From NCBI GenBank assembly GCA_036971715.1, contig JAVHJL010000013.1, positions 1,302,001-1,366,000 of the forward strand: DNA of 64,000 nt, written 5' to 3'. The stretch comes from Arthrobotrys musiformis. Taxonomy: Eukaryota; Ascomycota; Orbiliomycetes; Orbiliales; Orbiliaceae. The translations under genes were made by a program, and so were the position numbers. Below are positions 35,701 through 46,876 of the stretch, piece after piece (positions within the stretch are counted from its first letter, which is position 1; every line of letters starts with the position of its first letter). The notes below the pieces were generated by a model. The model made no database searches. It had not been told where the DNA came from and saw only the letters and a list, made by a program, of their open reading frames with translations.

Positions 35701-37428
35701 ATCCACTGAACTTTCCCGTGATAGTGGCACCCAATCGTGCCATTGGTTACTGTGAAATCTTATCAGTATCAGGCCGCCGAGACGGACTTTGATTATGATA
35801 CTTACATGTGAACCGCTCGAGTTTCTGGGCATGCGGCTCGAAGTCCTCATCTTCATCTTCAAACGGCTCGCACAAACAAGCAAAAAGGCCCTCATTGTAT
35901 TCACCATTCTCAATTGCATTTTTCCAATTCCCATGGAACCTTGCATGTAGACATATAGTTTCAAACACAGCCACTCCGTCGCCTACACGGGTCTCGAGGC
36001 AGAGTTCAAAAACACTAGCAAAGTCGTCAGTCGATAGTTTTTAAAGCAGGACCGCAGTTCATCTTACATATCGGTTGCAGTCGCACGCGATCCACGCGGT
36101 GGCCTATCTTCTTCCCGAATAGGCGGTTGCGCCATTTCGACTGGCTCCGGCTCTGGACCCACCACCGGCACAATCCGCTCTGGTTCTGGTAATGCTGGGG
36201 TCTCGAACGGCGACGGCACATATCCATTCTTGCGGGTCGGTCGCCGAGTCGGTAGTTCGACTGGTGTAATGCTTATACTTGCTGATGTGACTTGGGTGTA
36301 AGAACGGGGGGCAGGTCTGAAGTCTTGTTGTTGACTGTGACTTGAAAAGTTCGGCATTGACGAATTTGAAGAAGAGAAGAAAGCCGCAGAATTGGATGAC
36401 GACGCTAGGTATGTCGTCGATTGTGCAAATGGACGTGGCATTTCAAGATGAGGATCATCCATCGGGTATGGTAGTACGCCCGGAGAGAGCGGAGGGCACG
36501 GGTTTGGGGCCGCAGCGGCCGGCATCCTCTCCAGTTGTTCCAATTTGATGAATAGATGGGATAGTTGCTGCTTTAGCTGCTCTGCCGGCATATCACGCTG
36601 TTGCCACGCTATTATCGCCTCCAGTTTGTGATTCAACGATTGAACGTCCTGGCGAACCAGGTTAACTTCAGAAGATACATGATGGACTCCAGCGTTGGCC
36701 GCTGACACTCCCATTTGAACATTATAGATCTCTCTCCTTGCGCCATGTATCTCTGTTCGGGCACCATGGAGGTCCATACGGTGCCCTTCGGCGTATCCGG
36801 TAAGGTTTCGAACTTCCTCCTGGACAGCATTGGTTTTATGTCTAGCAGTTGATAGAATGTTTAGCTTCGGTTTCGCCGACTCGATGTTTCCACCGGCGTC
36901 CATCGATCCAGGAGGAACGTACGTATTGACGAGAGAAACAACAGCATTGATACTCTGAACGTGAATGCTAATTTGGTCTCTAATTCCTTGAATATTTGAA
37001 GTCTCTTTCACCCACATAATCCTCTTCCAATTGAGTTTTATTCTTTGACGGGAAGTCGAAGGCAATTTCCTAACTTTTACAACTCCTCTGTCCTCGATAA
37101 ATTCGACTCCTGCCAACGGCGAATACCGTTTAGCGAACTCCTTCAAATGCCAGATTGTAGCTTGACAATTTTCTATCATTCGAGCGATAGAGTCATAAGC
37201 TTGTTCAACTAGTGGTGACGGTACAGCATTGGGAACGGTAGGACCAATAGCTCCACTTTCCACCGAATTTTTCAGTAAGTCAAGCATCTGTCCTAAACCA
37301 TACAGCTCATTCTGAACCTCTCTAAACTCCACCGGAGCTGCTTTTCGGCCGGAACCAAAGGCTTGCGCTATACCGTAGCACATATTCGCGAGGGCGATAA
37401 CATCGCCAATTTGAATGGGCATAGCCAT
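32779..37428 (-). CDS. Large protein with fungal STAND-type N-terminal domain, ten exons
   Basis: Ten minus-strand exons, all in phase, encode about 1377 residues: 37428-36068, 36014-35806, 35749-35630, 35572-35425, 35369-35119, 35062-34913, 34850-34608, 34552-34400, 34335-33160 and 33101-32779. The first about 150 residues (MAMPIQIGDVIALANMCYGI, then a helical stretch with VEFREVQNELYGLGQMLDLL) match the helical N-terminal domain seen at the start of many fungal STAND/NLR proteins. A helical region with repeated short heptad-like segments follows at about 200-290, then a Pro/Ser-rich linker. The middle third contains beta-rich segments without a family I recognise. The C-terminal third is acidic, Lys/Glu-rich and disordered, then a small folded end. 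No Walker A P-loop or NACHT/NB-ARC motif is visible, so a standard NLR is excluded. Function is unknown. An adaptor role in fungal incompatibility or immunity is conjecture. Confidence 0.8.
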
Positions 37429-38533
37429 TTTGGCGGGGTAGCTTGACTATCAAGCGGACCTCAACGCCCTGATGTTTTTTGGGAGAAATTTGCCTCAGGT
37501 TGTCCACAAGTCGGAGACAGGGACTCCCATATTTCCCCTGTGCGACCCCGGCTGACCGGCGGTGTGCTATACACCGACTTTCTGGAGGTTCCGAGATACG
37601 GTGAGACCAAATATTATGAATCGTGCGAGGGCGGGGTTGGGTGTTGTTGATTTACTAGTCGAGCCGTAGCGAACGGACATGTTCTTGCATGGGTTATCAA
37701 CCTTCGTCGGCTCTATAAAGCTCCTGCGGGCTAGTGATAGGTTATAGAGGATTGGAGCAGCTGTGGAACAGATTTGTCCGCTTCTATCTAGCTCGCAAGG
37801 CCGAAAGGTCGAAACTTATAAGATTCAGGGCACCGCTTACAAACTCTGGTCCCAAGAGGTATCCCACTGGATCCTAGCTCCTTTGGGGCTAGCTGCAGTT
37901 CAGCCTCGGCTTCGCGACCCACTTCTTTTTGCAGAGCCTCATTTTGGATCGATAGCGCTATAGCGGAGGACTTGGGTTTAAATTTTGGGGGGACCTCCGT
38001 TCACGGCGGGAGAGCTCAGCTGTTCCGTGTAGGCGTGCATAGGTGACCTCGGACTATAGATTCCATGTTTAGAGCTTGGCGCTTTTCGCTTGAACGCTTG
38101 AACGACGTGGAGGTCCTGCCCATGTCACACATGTCAGCTGTCCTGGCGAACCCCGCTATTCCTGAAATCAGTTGAACAGCACATCCCGAAAATGGAGAAG
38201 CGGTTCACAAGGTCTGTGAGATCGGAACGGCCTCACGGGAAGGTATATTTCCCAGCCATGGTGCCTTTCTTCGACCAAGGTTGATCCCCTCAACCGCTTT
38301 CTTCTGGTACCACCAACAGTTTAGCAGCTGCTTCTTCTGGTTGGGCCTTCTTCGATATATATATTGCAATATATTGTTAGGAAGCCATTCCCTAAGGAGC
38401 TCGACTCAACTCTAGCATTTATTTAGAGAGGGGTAATAAGCTTCCGTCTTTTCATCTTTTCAAAAGAACGCTGGCCGGTCCAGTATCTTGAGATTTCATA
38501 AAGCACTCTTTCAGCGTCATTTAAGTACGGTAA
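37429..38533. other. Divergent intergenic region
   Basis: Promoter space between the STAND-type gene and the chromo-like gene. It contains an AT palindrome-like stretch near 38356-38378. No gene supported. Confidence 0.45.
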
Positions 38534-40024
38534 ATGAGGTCGGTTATCGCAAGACAAGGCCAACCGGCTTCACTTCCTATCGGCTGGCACCGACGGTTCC
38601 TGGTCTGCTTTTTTGGCGGACCAAATTCGAAGGGTCTTTATACCACTTGGCCGGGGCCGGTCCCTGATCTCTTTGTTTGTTTGAGCTTTCTGGGCCTGAC
38701 ATTCATAAGGCTCCAATCGGATGATGAAGTAGCGGATTGGATAAACTATTTCCGTGTTCCCGGAAAGGATCAAAGTTGGACAGGTCCAACTCTAGAAGCT
38801 CTGACAGATGACGAATCTTCGGATGCGAGCTTGGCCGTGATTAAGGTGAACGTTCGTGAACCGGCCCCTAAGGACATCGAAGAGGACATCGAAGAGGAGG
38901 TCGAAGAGGAAGATAACTATCAAGAGAATTCACATCACACCCAGGACCGTTCAGGGGGTATTCAACCAGATGAAGTCATCGAATTCGACATTGAACCCCA
39001 AGATGCAAGACCCAAGCAGACACAAACGAGACGCCACAGCGAACACCACCCGCATCACCGACGAGATGAATTCGCAGAGCACCGCAAGAGGCCACCAAGA
39101 TACTCCATGAGCAGCATGCCTGCTCGAAATGGGTTCGACCCTCGAAACCACACCAAATATTTCATGGAAACTACAAGTACAGATGGTATCCCCGACTCCA
39201 GTGCCTTCAATAAATTTGAAACCTTTGATACTTTCGACGATACTGCATCCGAGTTTACGCCTTTGCCTGAGAACCCGCGGTACAGAGCTCGCCGGAACAT
39301 GCGTCGAAGCTCAATGAACTCAAGTGTCTCTACCCGATCAGTCCAATCCGACACATTCCCAATGTCCCCATCTTCGCCTCACGAAAACCCAGCGGATAAC
39401 CCAAGCATCCCATCTCCTCGTAAGTTCAGACGGAGAACCAGCAGCCATGCCAGCCCAACATCACCTTCGGACAGATTCCGAAGCCTTTCCCCCATCGCTG
39501 ATTACCATCCACGGAGAGTCCCATCGCCGACAAATACCGAGCCCTTGTATTACCGATCTGACAGCTCGTACGCCCCAACGACTGAGTCCTCAAATACAAC
39601 TTGGTCCGATTACACACCACCTGTGCAACCCGCACCTCGATCTCCAGGCAGCACCGTGTCTCATACCTCGAGCCGAAGTTACGTTCCAGGATCTGTTGAG
39701 CCAGTCGAGAATGTCAATGGGGACTTCACCGTCCAGACCGTACGTTCCTTCTCCGAGAGTGCCGAAGGCCGATTTTATAAAGTTCGGTGGGCAAACACTT
39801 GGGAGAGCAAGTCTGCCATGCGAGCAGCGACCGAATCTGGCAAGTATACCGTGAAGGAGGTTTTGGAGTCGAAATATGTGAATGGAAAGGGCCTGTATCA
39901 TGTAAGGTGGGAAGATAGTTGGGAATCGGAACAAGAGCTTGGGGATATTGAACCCATTAGAGTATACTGGCAGGAGGTGGCAGCGGGCCGCAGACCACAA
40001 GGCCATAGGCAATCTTTTGCTTGA
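38534..40024 (+). CDS. Protein with two tandem short chromodomain-like repeats
   Basis: One frame of 496 codons. Near the C-terminus two segments of equal length (32 residues, about 398-429 and 438-469) align closely: FTVQTVRSF...FYKVRWANTWESKS and YTVKEVLES...LYHVRWEDSWESEQ. Each keeps the chromodomain pattern (aromatic-x-V-xx-[VI/L], Y-x-V-x-W, then W-E) but the loop between the two tryptophans is only a few residues long, shorter than in ordinary chromodomains. The middle is acidic then Ser/Pro/Arg-rich and disordered. The first 60 residues are unlike the rest and contain a hydrophobic stretch. The true start may be spliced or lie further downstream, so the 5' end is uncertain. Binding to methylated lysine is possible but not shown. 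The gene is convergent with the NIP30 gene, 81 bases away. Confidence 0.72.
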   Translation: MRSVIARQGQPASLPIGWHRRFLVCFFGGPNSKGLYTTWPGPVPDLFVCLSFLGLTFIRLQSDDEVADWINYFRVPGKDQSWTGPTLEALTDDESSDASLAVIKVNVREPAPKDIEEDIEEEVEEEDNYQENSHHTQDRSGGIQPDEVIEFDIEPQDARPKQTQTRRHSEHHPHHRRDEFAEHRKRPPRYSMSSMPARNGFDPRNHTKYFMETTSTDGIPDSSAFNKFETFDTFDDTASEFTPLPENPRYRARRNMRRSSMNSSVSTRSVQSDTFPMSPSSPHENPADNPSIPSPRKFRRRTSSHASPTSPSDRFRSLSPIADYHPRRVPSPTNTEPLYYRSDSSYAPTTESSNTTWSDYTPPVQPAPRSPGSTVSHTSSRSYVPGSVEPVENVNGDFTVQTVRSFSESAEGRFYKVRWANTWESKSAMRAATESGKYTVKEVLESKYVNGKGLYHVRWEDSWESEQELGDIEPIRVYWQEVAAGRRPQGHRQSFA

Positions 40025-40105
40025 ACATCATTAGTAGTGTATTTTTTGTATCATATCATCAGCATATCTGGCACAAGCCATCGCGTTGTTTTTAAATTTG
40101 AATAA

Positions 40106-40964
40106 TCAATCATCGTCAGAGTCAGAGCCGTATCCAACGAGTCCGCCTAAGCCAATACTAGGATTGGTAACAGGAACCTCTTTAGCAGGAGGCTTTGAAG
40201 CTGTCGGGGCCTGTTTGGGAGGCCCAGGCACCAAAGGAGTAGTTGATTTGCTTGGTGGTGCGGTTTCTGGCTGTTTGGTTTCGGCTTCGGTCTTCGAGGC
40301 GTCAGATCCAGCTTTCGACTTCTCTGATGTCGAACTATTGCTTTCTTGTTTGGTCCCGTCACTCATCTTCCGCAGTTTGATATTGGCACCAAGAGTATTA
40401 TCCTTTTCCTTGTCCTTCTTCCGCTTCCTGCGCGCAGGAACAGCCCACGTACTGTTGGCCTCATCCGCGATTGAGGCTGTAGCATTAGGATCATGATCCG
40501 CCTCGTACTGTAGCTTTCGAAAATCGTCAAGGCGGGACTCGATTTCTTTTTTCTTTGCTTCCTCTTCTGCACGCTGTTCACTGACAATCGAGTCGAGAAA
40601 TTCAACTTCGCCTTCGTCGAGGGAACGGAATTGGTTTTTGAATTTGAGCTTCTCCTCAATTTCCTCTTGTTTCCGAGCTGCGATCAGGTTAGCATTCTCG
40701 GAATCTGTAACAAGGTACAGCCTTTCGCTTCAGAAGCCGCAAACCTTTGTTCGCCTGAAGGACTTCAAATAGCGATTTCCCGCCATCCTGGCTTCCTACG
40801 AGGCCAGAGGCGCTCGCAGCCCTCTCCTTTGCTTCCTTTATAGCAGCATCTGCCGCCGCCCAGGCATCTGACGGAGGCCCTTGGGTGTCTCCATTATTGA
40901 CATTATGAATTTCGTCGGCGTCGGCGGACTCCAGCCGTCCCGATGATACGAATCCCGAGGACAT
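40106..40964 (-). CDS. NIP30/FAM192A (PIP30) family protein
   Basis: Two minus-strand exons, 40964-40745 and 40704-40106, with a 40-base intron, give about 272 residues. The N-terminal NIP30 signature is clear: FVSSGRLE at the start, SLFEVLQANK, then a basic helix and KFKNQFRSLDEGEVEFLDSI. The rest is Lys/Glu-rich, then Pro/Thr/Ala-rich, ending GYGSDSDDD. The acidic Ser-Asp terminus resembles the CK2-type tail through which animal PIP30 contacts the proteasome activator PA28gamma. Whether a fungal partner exists is unknown. A nuclear location is likely from the KRKK cluster. The start ATG (MSSGFVSSG) was preferred over an upstream in-frame codon because it gives the usual family N-terminus. 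It is head-to-head with the mitochondrial carrier gene. Confidence 0.88.
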
Positions 40965-41254
40965 TGTCGTGACTTGATTTGGGGATGTTTCAAGAACGCG
41001 TTTCGGTTTTGTGGTCGAAAATCGGCAACACGGCCACAACGCAGGATGACATCAACGGGACCTCATGGCCGCCATGTGCGCAACCCGGATACTTAATCCA
41101 TGGCCAAAGTCTATCTTGTAACGTAACGGTATATAAATTTAGAATATCTGTCTACGACATTGATCCAGACGACGGTAATATAATGTCCCTTCTTTGAAGT
41201 TTATTTGAATTCTTTGGCTCGGGGTTTATAATATTTATCCACTTTGCGGGATCG
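40965..41254. promoter_or_regulatory. Bidirectional promoter between NIP30 and carrier genes
   Basis: Only 290 bases separate the two divergent start codons, so the two genes must share promoter space, including both leaders. Confidence 0.6.
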
Positions 41255-42394
41255 ATGTCGCATCTCGATGTTGTGCTTGTAAGTCCGGTCCCTAAGCTTG
41301 CCTGGTGCCCGCCATGAATGGTTTCTGAAGCCTTGTCCGAAACTTTTATGTTGACGAGTCGATGCATGCGACTAGGCCGGCGCTACTGCCGCATTTACAA
41401 TTGATTTGATCATTTACCCAATAGACACCATCAAAACTCGATTACAAGCCTCATCAGAGTGGACCGGTGGCAGAAGGGAGTTGTTCAAGGGCGCCTATCA
41501 GGGCGTGGGCAGCATCATTCTTGCGACTTTACCCTCTTGTATGTCCACCCTTCCTTCTCTTATTCCAGTTGACGGAATTTGGGCCGCATTTACGGTTCCA
41601 CGGTTCCACAGTTCATTGTGAATTAAATTGTAGCCTCGTTTGAGTAGAATTATTCCTTTGGCTATAGGTTTCAAACTGACCAGCGATATGAAAAACATAC
41701 AGCCGCAGCGTTCTTCCTGACGTATAACTTTCTGGTCAAAAATATTTCATCTGCACTGCTTCCTTCGAACAACCTGCATTCTCAAGCATTGCAATCCGGA
41801 ATTCATTCTTTCTCATCCGCTATTGCGGAAACCGTATCATGCGCAATTCTCACCCCGGCCGAAGTTATAAAACAAAATGCGCAAGTCGTCTCGCCAACAT
41901 CCAGGAATAAAACTTCATTGTCCCTCACCGTCTTCCAGACGCTGCTCAAAGAGCCAAAAAGTCTGTTTAGAGGGTACACCGCCCTGGTGTCCCGCAATCT
42001 CCCATTTACGGCTATGCAGTTCCCGCTTTACGAGGAGATAAGAAGAAGGATATATGAACACGAGGGAATACCACACCCTTCCCTCCTTCAAGTCGGAACT
42101 ATCACTGCCATTTCTGCCGGGTCTGCTGGATCCTTTGCAGCTGCGGTAACCACGCCACTAGACGTCGTAAAAACACGAATGATGCTGTTGAAACACGGTG
42201 GTAGCAAGGGTGGCTCTGCTGGAATGTTCGAAACCGCAAAAATGATTGTGAGAACTGAAGGGCCGAAAGCAATCTGGAGTGGAGGTCTGCTTCGATCTGT
42301 GTGGACGTTTCTTGGAAGCGGGTTGTATCTTGGGACGTTCGAGAGTTCGAAAATATACTTGTCGCGGAGGCGGGAGGTAAAAGAACGAATATAA
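41255..42394 (+). CDS. PET8: Mitochondrial carrier, S-adenosylmethionine transporter type
   Basis: Exons 41255-41278, 41376-41538 and 41703-42394 join in phase, 292 residues, the usual carrier length. Three carrier signatures are visible, one per repeat: PIDTIKTR, PAEVIKQN and PLDVVKTR. The first repeat is completed only by splicing the eight-codon first exon (MSHLDVVL) to AGATAAFTIDLIIYPID. The pattern AYQGVGSI...LPSAAAFFLTYNF, AEVIKQNAQV and SFAAAVTTPLDVVKTR closely follows yeast Pet8 and human SLC25A26, which import S-adenosylmethionine into mitochondria in exchange for S-adenosylhomocysteine. The protein acts in the inner membrane and feeds methylation and biotin/lipoate synthesis. Substrate assignment is by resemblance; contact residues were not checked. 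Confidence 0.85.
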
Positions 42395-43550
42395 CGTTAT
42401 AACCTGGTATATAAATTATAAAATACCGCTAACACCCCGGACCCCTGAATTGTTTCGGTTCAATTTATCGGCCTTTAATAGATGTATTACAATGGAGTAC
42501 TTACTGTATGCATGTATGTATATACATATACTCTCGACAGAAGCGAACGCCCAGGAAGGAGCGGAAGCCTATTTCGACCGAGCCTTACAAGATAAGCTTA
42601 AATCCATGCCCAGACTCGGCGTCAAGATGCAAAAGATAAGGGCCGACAGCCACTGCCTTGCCCGTTTAAGTCGTATTTCGGGACTTAATATCGACTAAAT
42701 TATATTAGCGAGGCAGTGCATTTCTGGTGACTACGTAAGTCATGGACGGTTTCAACAGAATGGCACCAAAATCGGAACTTTGAATGAAGGGAGCAGCGTG
42801 GGGACTCATGTCTCGATATCTGGGCAAAAGGACCTTCAAGCAGGGGCCGCCCAGTTGGCTTTTTTCGTCGTGTCATCCATCCAAATTCGGACTTGTTGCA
42901 CTTCATCCTCCAATCAAAGCACCGTATTTACGCGTATTCCTTCGGGGCCGTCGAAGACTGGAGGCCGGCCCTTTCTATCCCGATCACCGATGCAGAATGC
43001 ATAAGTGGGTTATTAGGGATTGATCCGAAAAAACTTAAGGAGGCTCCACATCGGCTTGGTGTATGTAAGCAAAGGCCGGTCTTGGAAGTGAAAGACAAAG
43101 ATTATATAAGTAATTGAACCATGGAATTTCGAAGAGAAAAAACACACCCGAAAGCTTTTGAAGGGCATCAATTCCGGTCGATTCTATATCTCCCGAATTC
43201 CCTGAGGTTTGGGGGAAACAATAAAACCTTCGAGTTGCACACGTCGCATTGCATCGTGGCCGGAATCGTGTTAAGATTCGATCGAAGACTCATTAAAACC
43301 AATACGTGCAAAGTTGCATTGCAAGCCAACATTAGGGTTATAGGGTATCGAGCCCAGGACCGTAAGGGGGAATAACAACATTGCATCTACACAATTGCAC
43401 AATCTTTTAACAACCTTCCGACAAAACCTTTAAATTGTGCTAAGCTTTTAAAACTTGGGATCAATTGGCCCCAGTGGGAGCTTATATATTCGGCTATCGA
43501 CCTCGAAGCGGCAGTTATAGATTTCAGATAATATCAAAGCTTCCCAAAAG
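42395..43550. other. Intergenic, no supportable gene
   Basis: Several overlapping short frames (for example 42784-43023 and 43121-43375) occur without domains or coherent splice extensions. It includes the promoter of the RTA1-type gene. Confidence 0.45.
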
Positions 43551-44764
43551 ATGGAGGCAGCACTCCTAGAAATTCGACAAACTACACAAAGACGTATGTC
43601 GTGCATTCGGAACCTCCCGTCTCCTATTCTTCGGGTACGCTAACTTAAAATAACGCTTGAAGCGCTCGTGCGGTCATACTACCACTATGAACCTTCCCAG
43701 GTTTTGGCCGTAGTGGCCTTGGTGCTTTACGTAAGATATTCTTGTCCTATATCGTTATGGCATGCCTGGCCATGCTCCCTCGATTCTTGAAAGGGTTTTC
43801 TAATGCATCAATTGTCACAGGGAATCACGACGTTCGTTCATTTCTTCCAATACTTCCGTTATCGAGCATGGTACCTTACCGTCCTCCTATTTGCAGGTAT
43901 AATGCAAACATTCGGGTATCTTGCCCGTTTGTTCTCTGCAAGGGACATACACGATCGAGGTCTATACATCGCACAGTTCGTACTTGTGGTCCTGGCGCCA
44001 GTGTTTACCGCGGCAGGTGATTATATCATCCTGGGAAGATTGTTGGAAAGAATCCTACCGGGTGGACGCAGGGCGAAGGCATTGGGACTGCCGGCGAGAT
44101 GGATCACATGGATTTTTGTATCCAGTGATTTGATTAGTTTTGCGATGCAGGGTATTGGTGCCGCGTAAGTGCAAGCCCAATTCCAGTAGACTTATCTATA
44201 CGCATATTTGCTAATTTCAGGGCAACAGGATTATATCTGCAAATACCGACGGACGAAACCCCGCCGCCCAATTACGAGGCCAGCACATCATCATGGCTGG
44301 TTTAGCCGTCCAAATTGCATTTTTCAGTTTCTTCATTGGAGCGGTCATCCGATTCGATACGAAGACCAGAGAGTCGCACCCGAGTGCGAAATGGCGTGTC
44401 TTGGTTTACTGCCTATACATCAGCTGCATCTGTATCCTCGTAAGTAATCCTTTATATATATACGGCTGAGAACTCCAACGCGAGAGTAAGTTACTAAATT
44501 ATTTACGACTAGGTCCGTTCGATTTACAGAATAGTCGAGTTCGCACAAGGCTGGAACGGTTACCTAATGTCCCACGAGGTATACTTTTACGTCTTGGAGG
44601 CCTTGCCAATGTTCCCGTGCCTGGTTATCTTCAACATCTTCCACCCGTCGAAGTATCTACCAGAACCAAAACCCGACGGTGGAGACCAGGATGTTGCGTT
44701 GGAGAATCAGGTAGCTTACAGCGTCGGTAGCCAAGATGGCATGGTATCAACGACACACCAGTAG
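43551..44764 (+). CDS. RTA1-like seven-transmembrane protein
   Basis: Five exons (43551-43593, 43663-43730, 43821-44164, 44229-44439, 44513-44764) join in phase, about 305 residues, normal for the family. RTA1 landmarks are clear: FAGIMQTFGYLARLFS, QFVLVVLAPVFTAAGDYIILGRL, WIFVSSDLISFAMQGIGA, GQHIIMAGLAVQIAFFSFF, VRSIYRIVEFAQGWNG, and LEALPMFPCLVIFNIFHP. Members are fungal plasma-membrane or ER/vacuolar proteins linked to lipid movement and resistance to toxic sterol or lipid compounds (Rta1, Rsb1, Pug1, Yer185w). Splicing to the fourth exon has a trap: the first acceptor (AG at 44219-44220) would shift the frame and stop early, while the second (AG at 44227-44228) restores the RTA1 domain. 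The specific substrate is unknown. Confidence 0.9.
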
Positions 44765-45236
44765 CATATAGATATCATAAAGTGGGGGTGGGTCAATTTG
44801 ATAGTGACCCGCGCTATAGACTGGATAGTTTTTTTAATTAGATAATATTGGGTTTTTTAGCTATTGAAAAAAAAAAAAAAAAAGAGAGATAGAGCTTGCG
44901 CTTGGGGCCCGGATTGACATTTTTTTGGCGGGATTTCAGCCTTATAATTAGATTACGAAACGAAAATCCCGTATTTCCTGTCGACGTCGCGTCCTTTGGT
45001 TTTTCGTTATGTTACTGGTCGCATTGGGTGACATTAAATCCCAGGCGCACCTTCTTCGAGACCTCACTTGCATGGATCGAATTCTCGATACTTGACTTGC
45101 TGAGTAATTTAATATTTCCCTTTAGGCCAATCGTCTAATTACCTATTTATATGCGCTTTTGGTGCAAACTCCACAAGGGCACAGTTAACTAAATATAAAA
45201 TCTGGAGCCCCAGAATCAACGTAACCCTCTGTGCAG

Positions 45237-45266
<30 letters not shown>
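45237..45266 (+). repeat. A30 homopolymer
   Basis: An uninterrupted run of 30 adenines, followed by A-rich sequence. Such runs may be retroposed poly(A) remnants or simple slippage. No retroelement coding sequence or target-site duplication was found beside it. Confidence 0.8.
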
Positions 45267-45269
<3 letters not shown>

Positions 45270-46353
45270 CAAGAAGGAAAATAAAAACAACAAAAATAGA
45301 GGGGGGAAGAGGTACGGCTGTGTTAATAAAAAAAATAGGCATTAAGGGTCTTTGAGGAGTGTGTATGGTTTTAATTTTGGTGTGTGATATAAATTGAACA
45401 TCGCACCATCGCGGCCCAGTTGAACCACGAGCTTACACACGGCAAACACGTTCAACGAAGTGTTGTAACATTGTGTGATCAGGTTCGCCACATGCAACCC
45501 TCGTTATAACATGGAGTATATAAACGATAATCATAATTATACTGGCGCTTGAGCGATAATAAGAATTCCAGTCATCTGAATTACCCCGGGCCCGGCTCCA
45601 TAATATTGGGTGGATACACAGTTGCACAGAGTTTCAAAGAACAAGATTTGCGACATCGTCGATTATGGTTTACAGCTTATGTATGTTTGCAAGTCGCAAA
45701 TCCCAATTTCTGGGTAGCAGCTGCTAAGAATAGGCTAGCTAGGGCAGAGAATCAACCCAGTGGCCAAACCTGCCATGGCCACACTTTTCTATGTATACTT
45801 CCTGCCAGTTGAAGTCTAAAGGCAGATGGTCTTGAGGCTGACACGACTGAGAGCTCAGAGAAAGCCACAGATAGTTACGTCGCCCGTAGAGCCTGGCATT
45901 GCACACACGCTCCACCACTCACCACTGCAAACAGACAAAAACTATAAACGGGATCTTCCTTCAGTTGATCGGGTGGGCATACCCACCATGAAACCACAAA
46001 CACACCATGTATCGTCAGCATCTGCCTTGCATTGCCCTGCACTCGCGAGCTAGCGTCTGTTTGACCAAACCTGCCTGACACAGCCCCTGGAACGGCACCA
46101 GCACCCGCTTCCAATATCTGTCGGGCGTAAATGAGCAATTGTATCTGTACCAAACCGATACAGTTTCCCTCTCGAATTTTTCCAGCGGATTTCCAATGCG
46201 GGAAGGTAGCTGTACCGTCGAAGTTAGAACCAAGCTTTCCGGAGGGTTTACTGGGAACCTTGTCAGACATCAAAATATGACGTCCCAGCCGCTGCCACAC
46301 CAATGCACTGGCTTGCTCTCGGATTTGCATGCCTGCAACCACTAATCTGCTGG

Positions 46354-46373
46354 TTTTTTTTTTTTTTTTTTTT
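46354..46373 (+). repeat. T20 homopolymer
   Basis: Uninterrupted run of 20 thymines in the intergenic region before the GPI-protein gene. Confidence 0.8.
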
Positions 46374-46675
46374 GTTTAATTTTTCCATGACATGTAAGGG
46401 CGCCCGGCACTTTCTGGAAACGAAGTTTAGGCGGCCTAAACTTCTTTGAGACAACGGGTTTGCCAAAGAGGAATCCAGAAATGCTAATTCCAATTAAGTG
46501 AATTGCTGTAGTCATAGTGTGTATGGCATGATGTATGCAGGAGAAACAGCCCTCCCCAGGAGAGATCTCTCACCATAGTTCTTTACGATTGCGTCGCCCG
46601 AAAGGGATATGGCCCTCTTTGGAACAGGGCAATGCTTAATTTCTCGAGCCAAAAAGTAAGCGGGTCTGAACATTT

Positions 46676-46683
46676 ATATAAGC
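46676..46683 (+). promoter_or_regulatory. TATA box of the GPI-protein gene
   Basis: TATATAAG lies about 200 bases before the start codon at 46877, with a CT-rich stretch after it. Confidence 0.5.
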
Positions 46684-46876
46684 TTTACAGTCACCCTCCA
46701 TTCCGATTCTCTTTCTATTCCCCATCGCATTATTGCATTATTATATTCTATATATACCCTCGATCGAACCCTCTGCTCAAATAATTTTCCGACTCGATAT
46801 CACTAGTCGTTTGCAGCAAATAGCATCTTCATATACACCTTAATTGTATAAATATATACGTGCCTATACATTCATA

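Larger units (their letters stand above)
44765..46876. other. Intergenic with long homopolymer tracts
   Basis: Contains A17 (44867-44883), A30 (45237-45266) and T20 (46354-46373). No gene is supported. The TATA box TATATAAG at 46676 belongs to the following gene. Confidence 0.5.

Noticed and set aside
32779..37428. Full NLR/STAND immune receptor
   Set aside because: No Walker A/B or NACHT/NB-ARC motifs and no C-terminal repeats in about 1377 residues.
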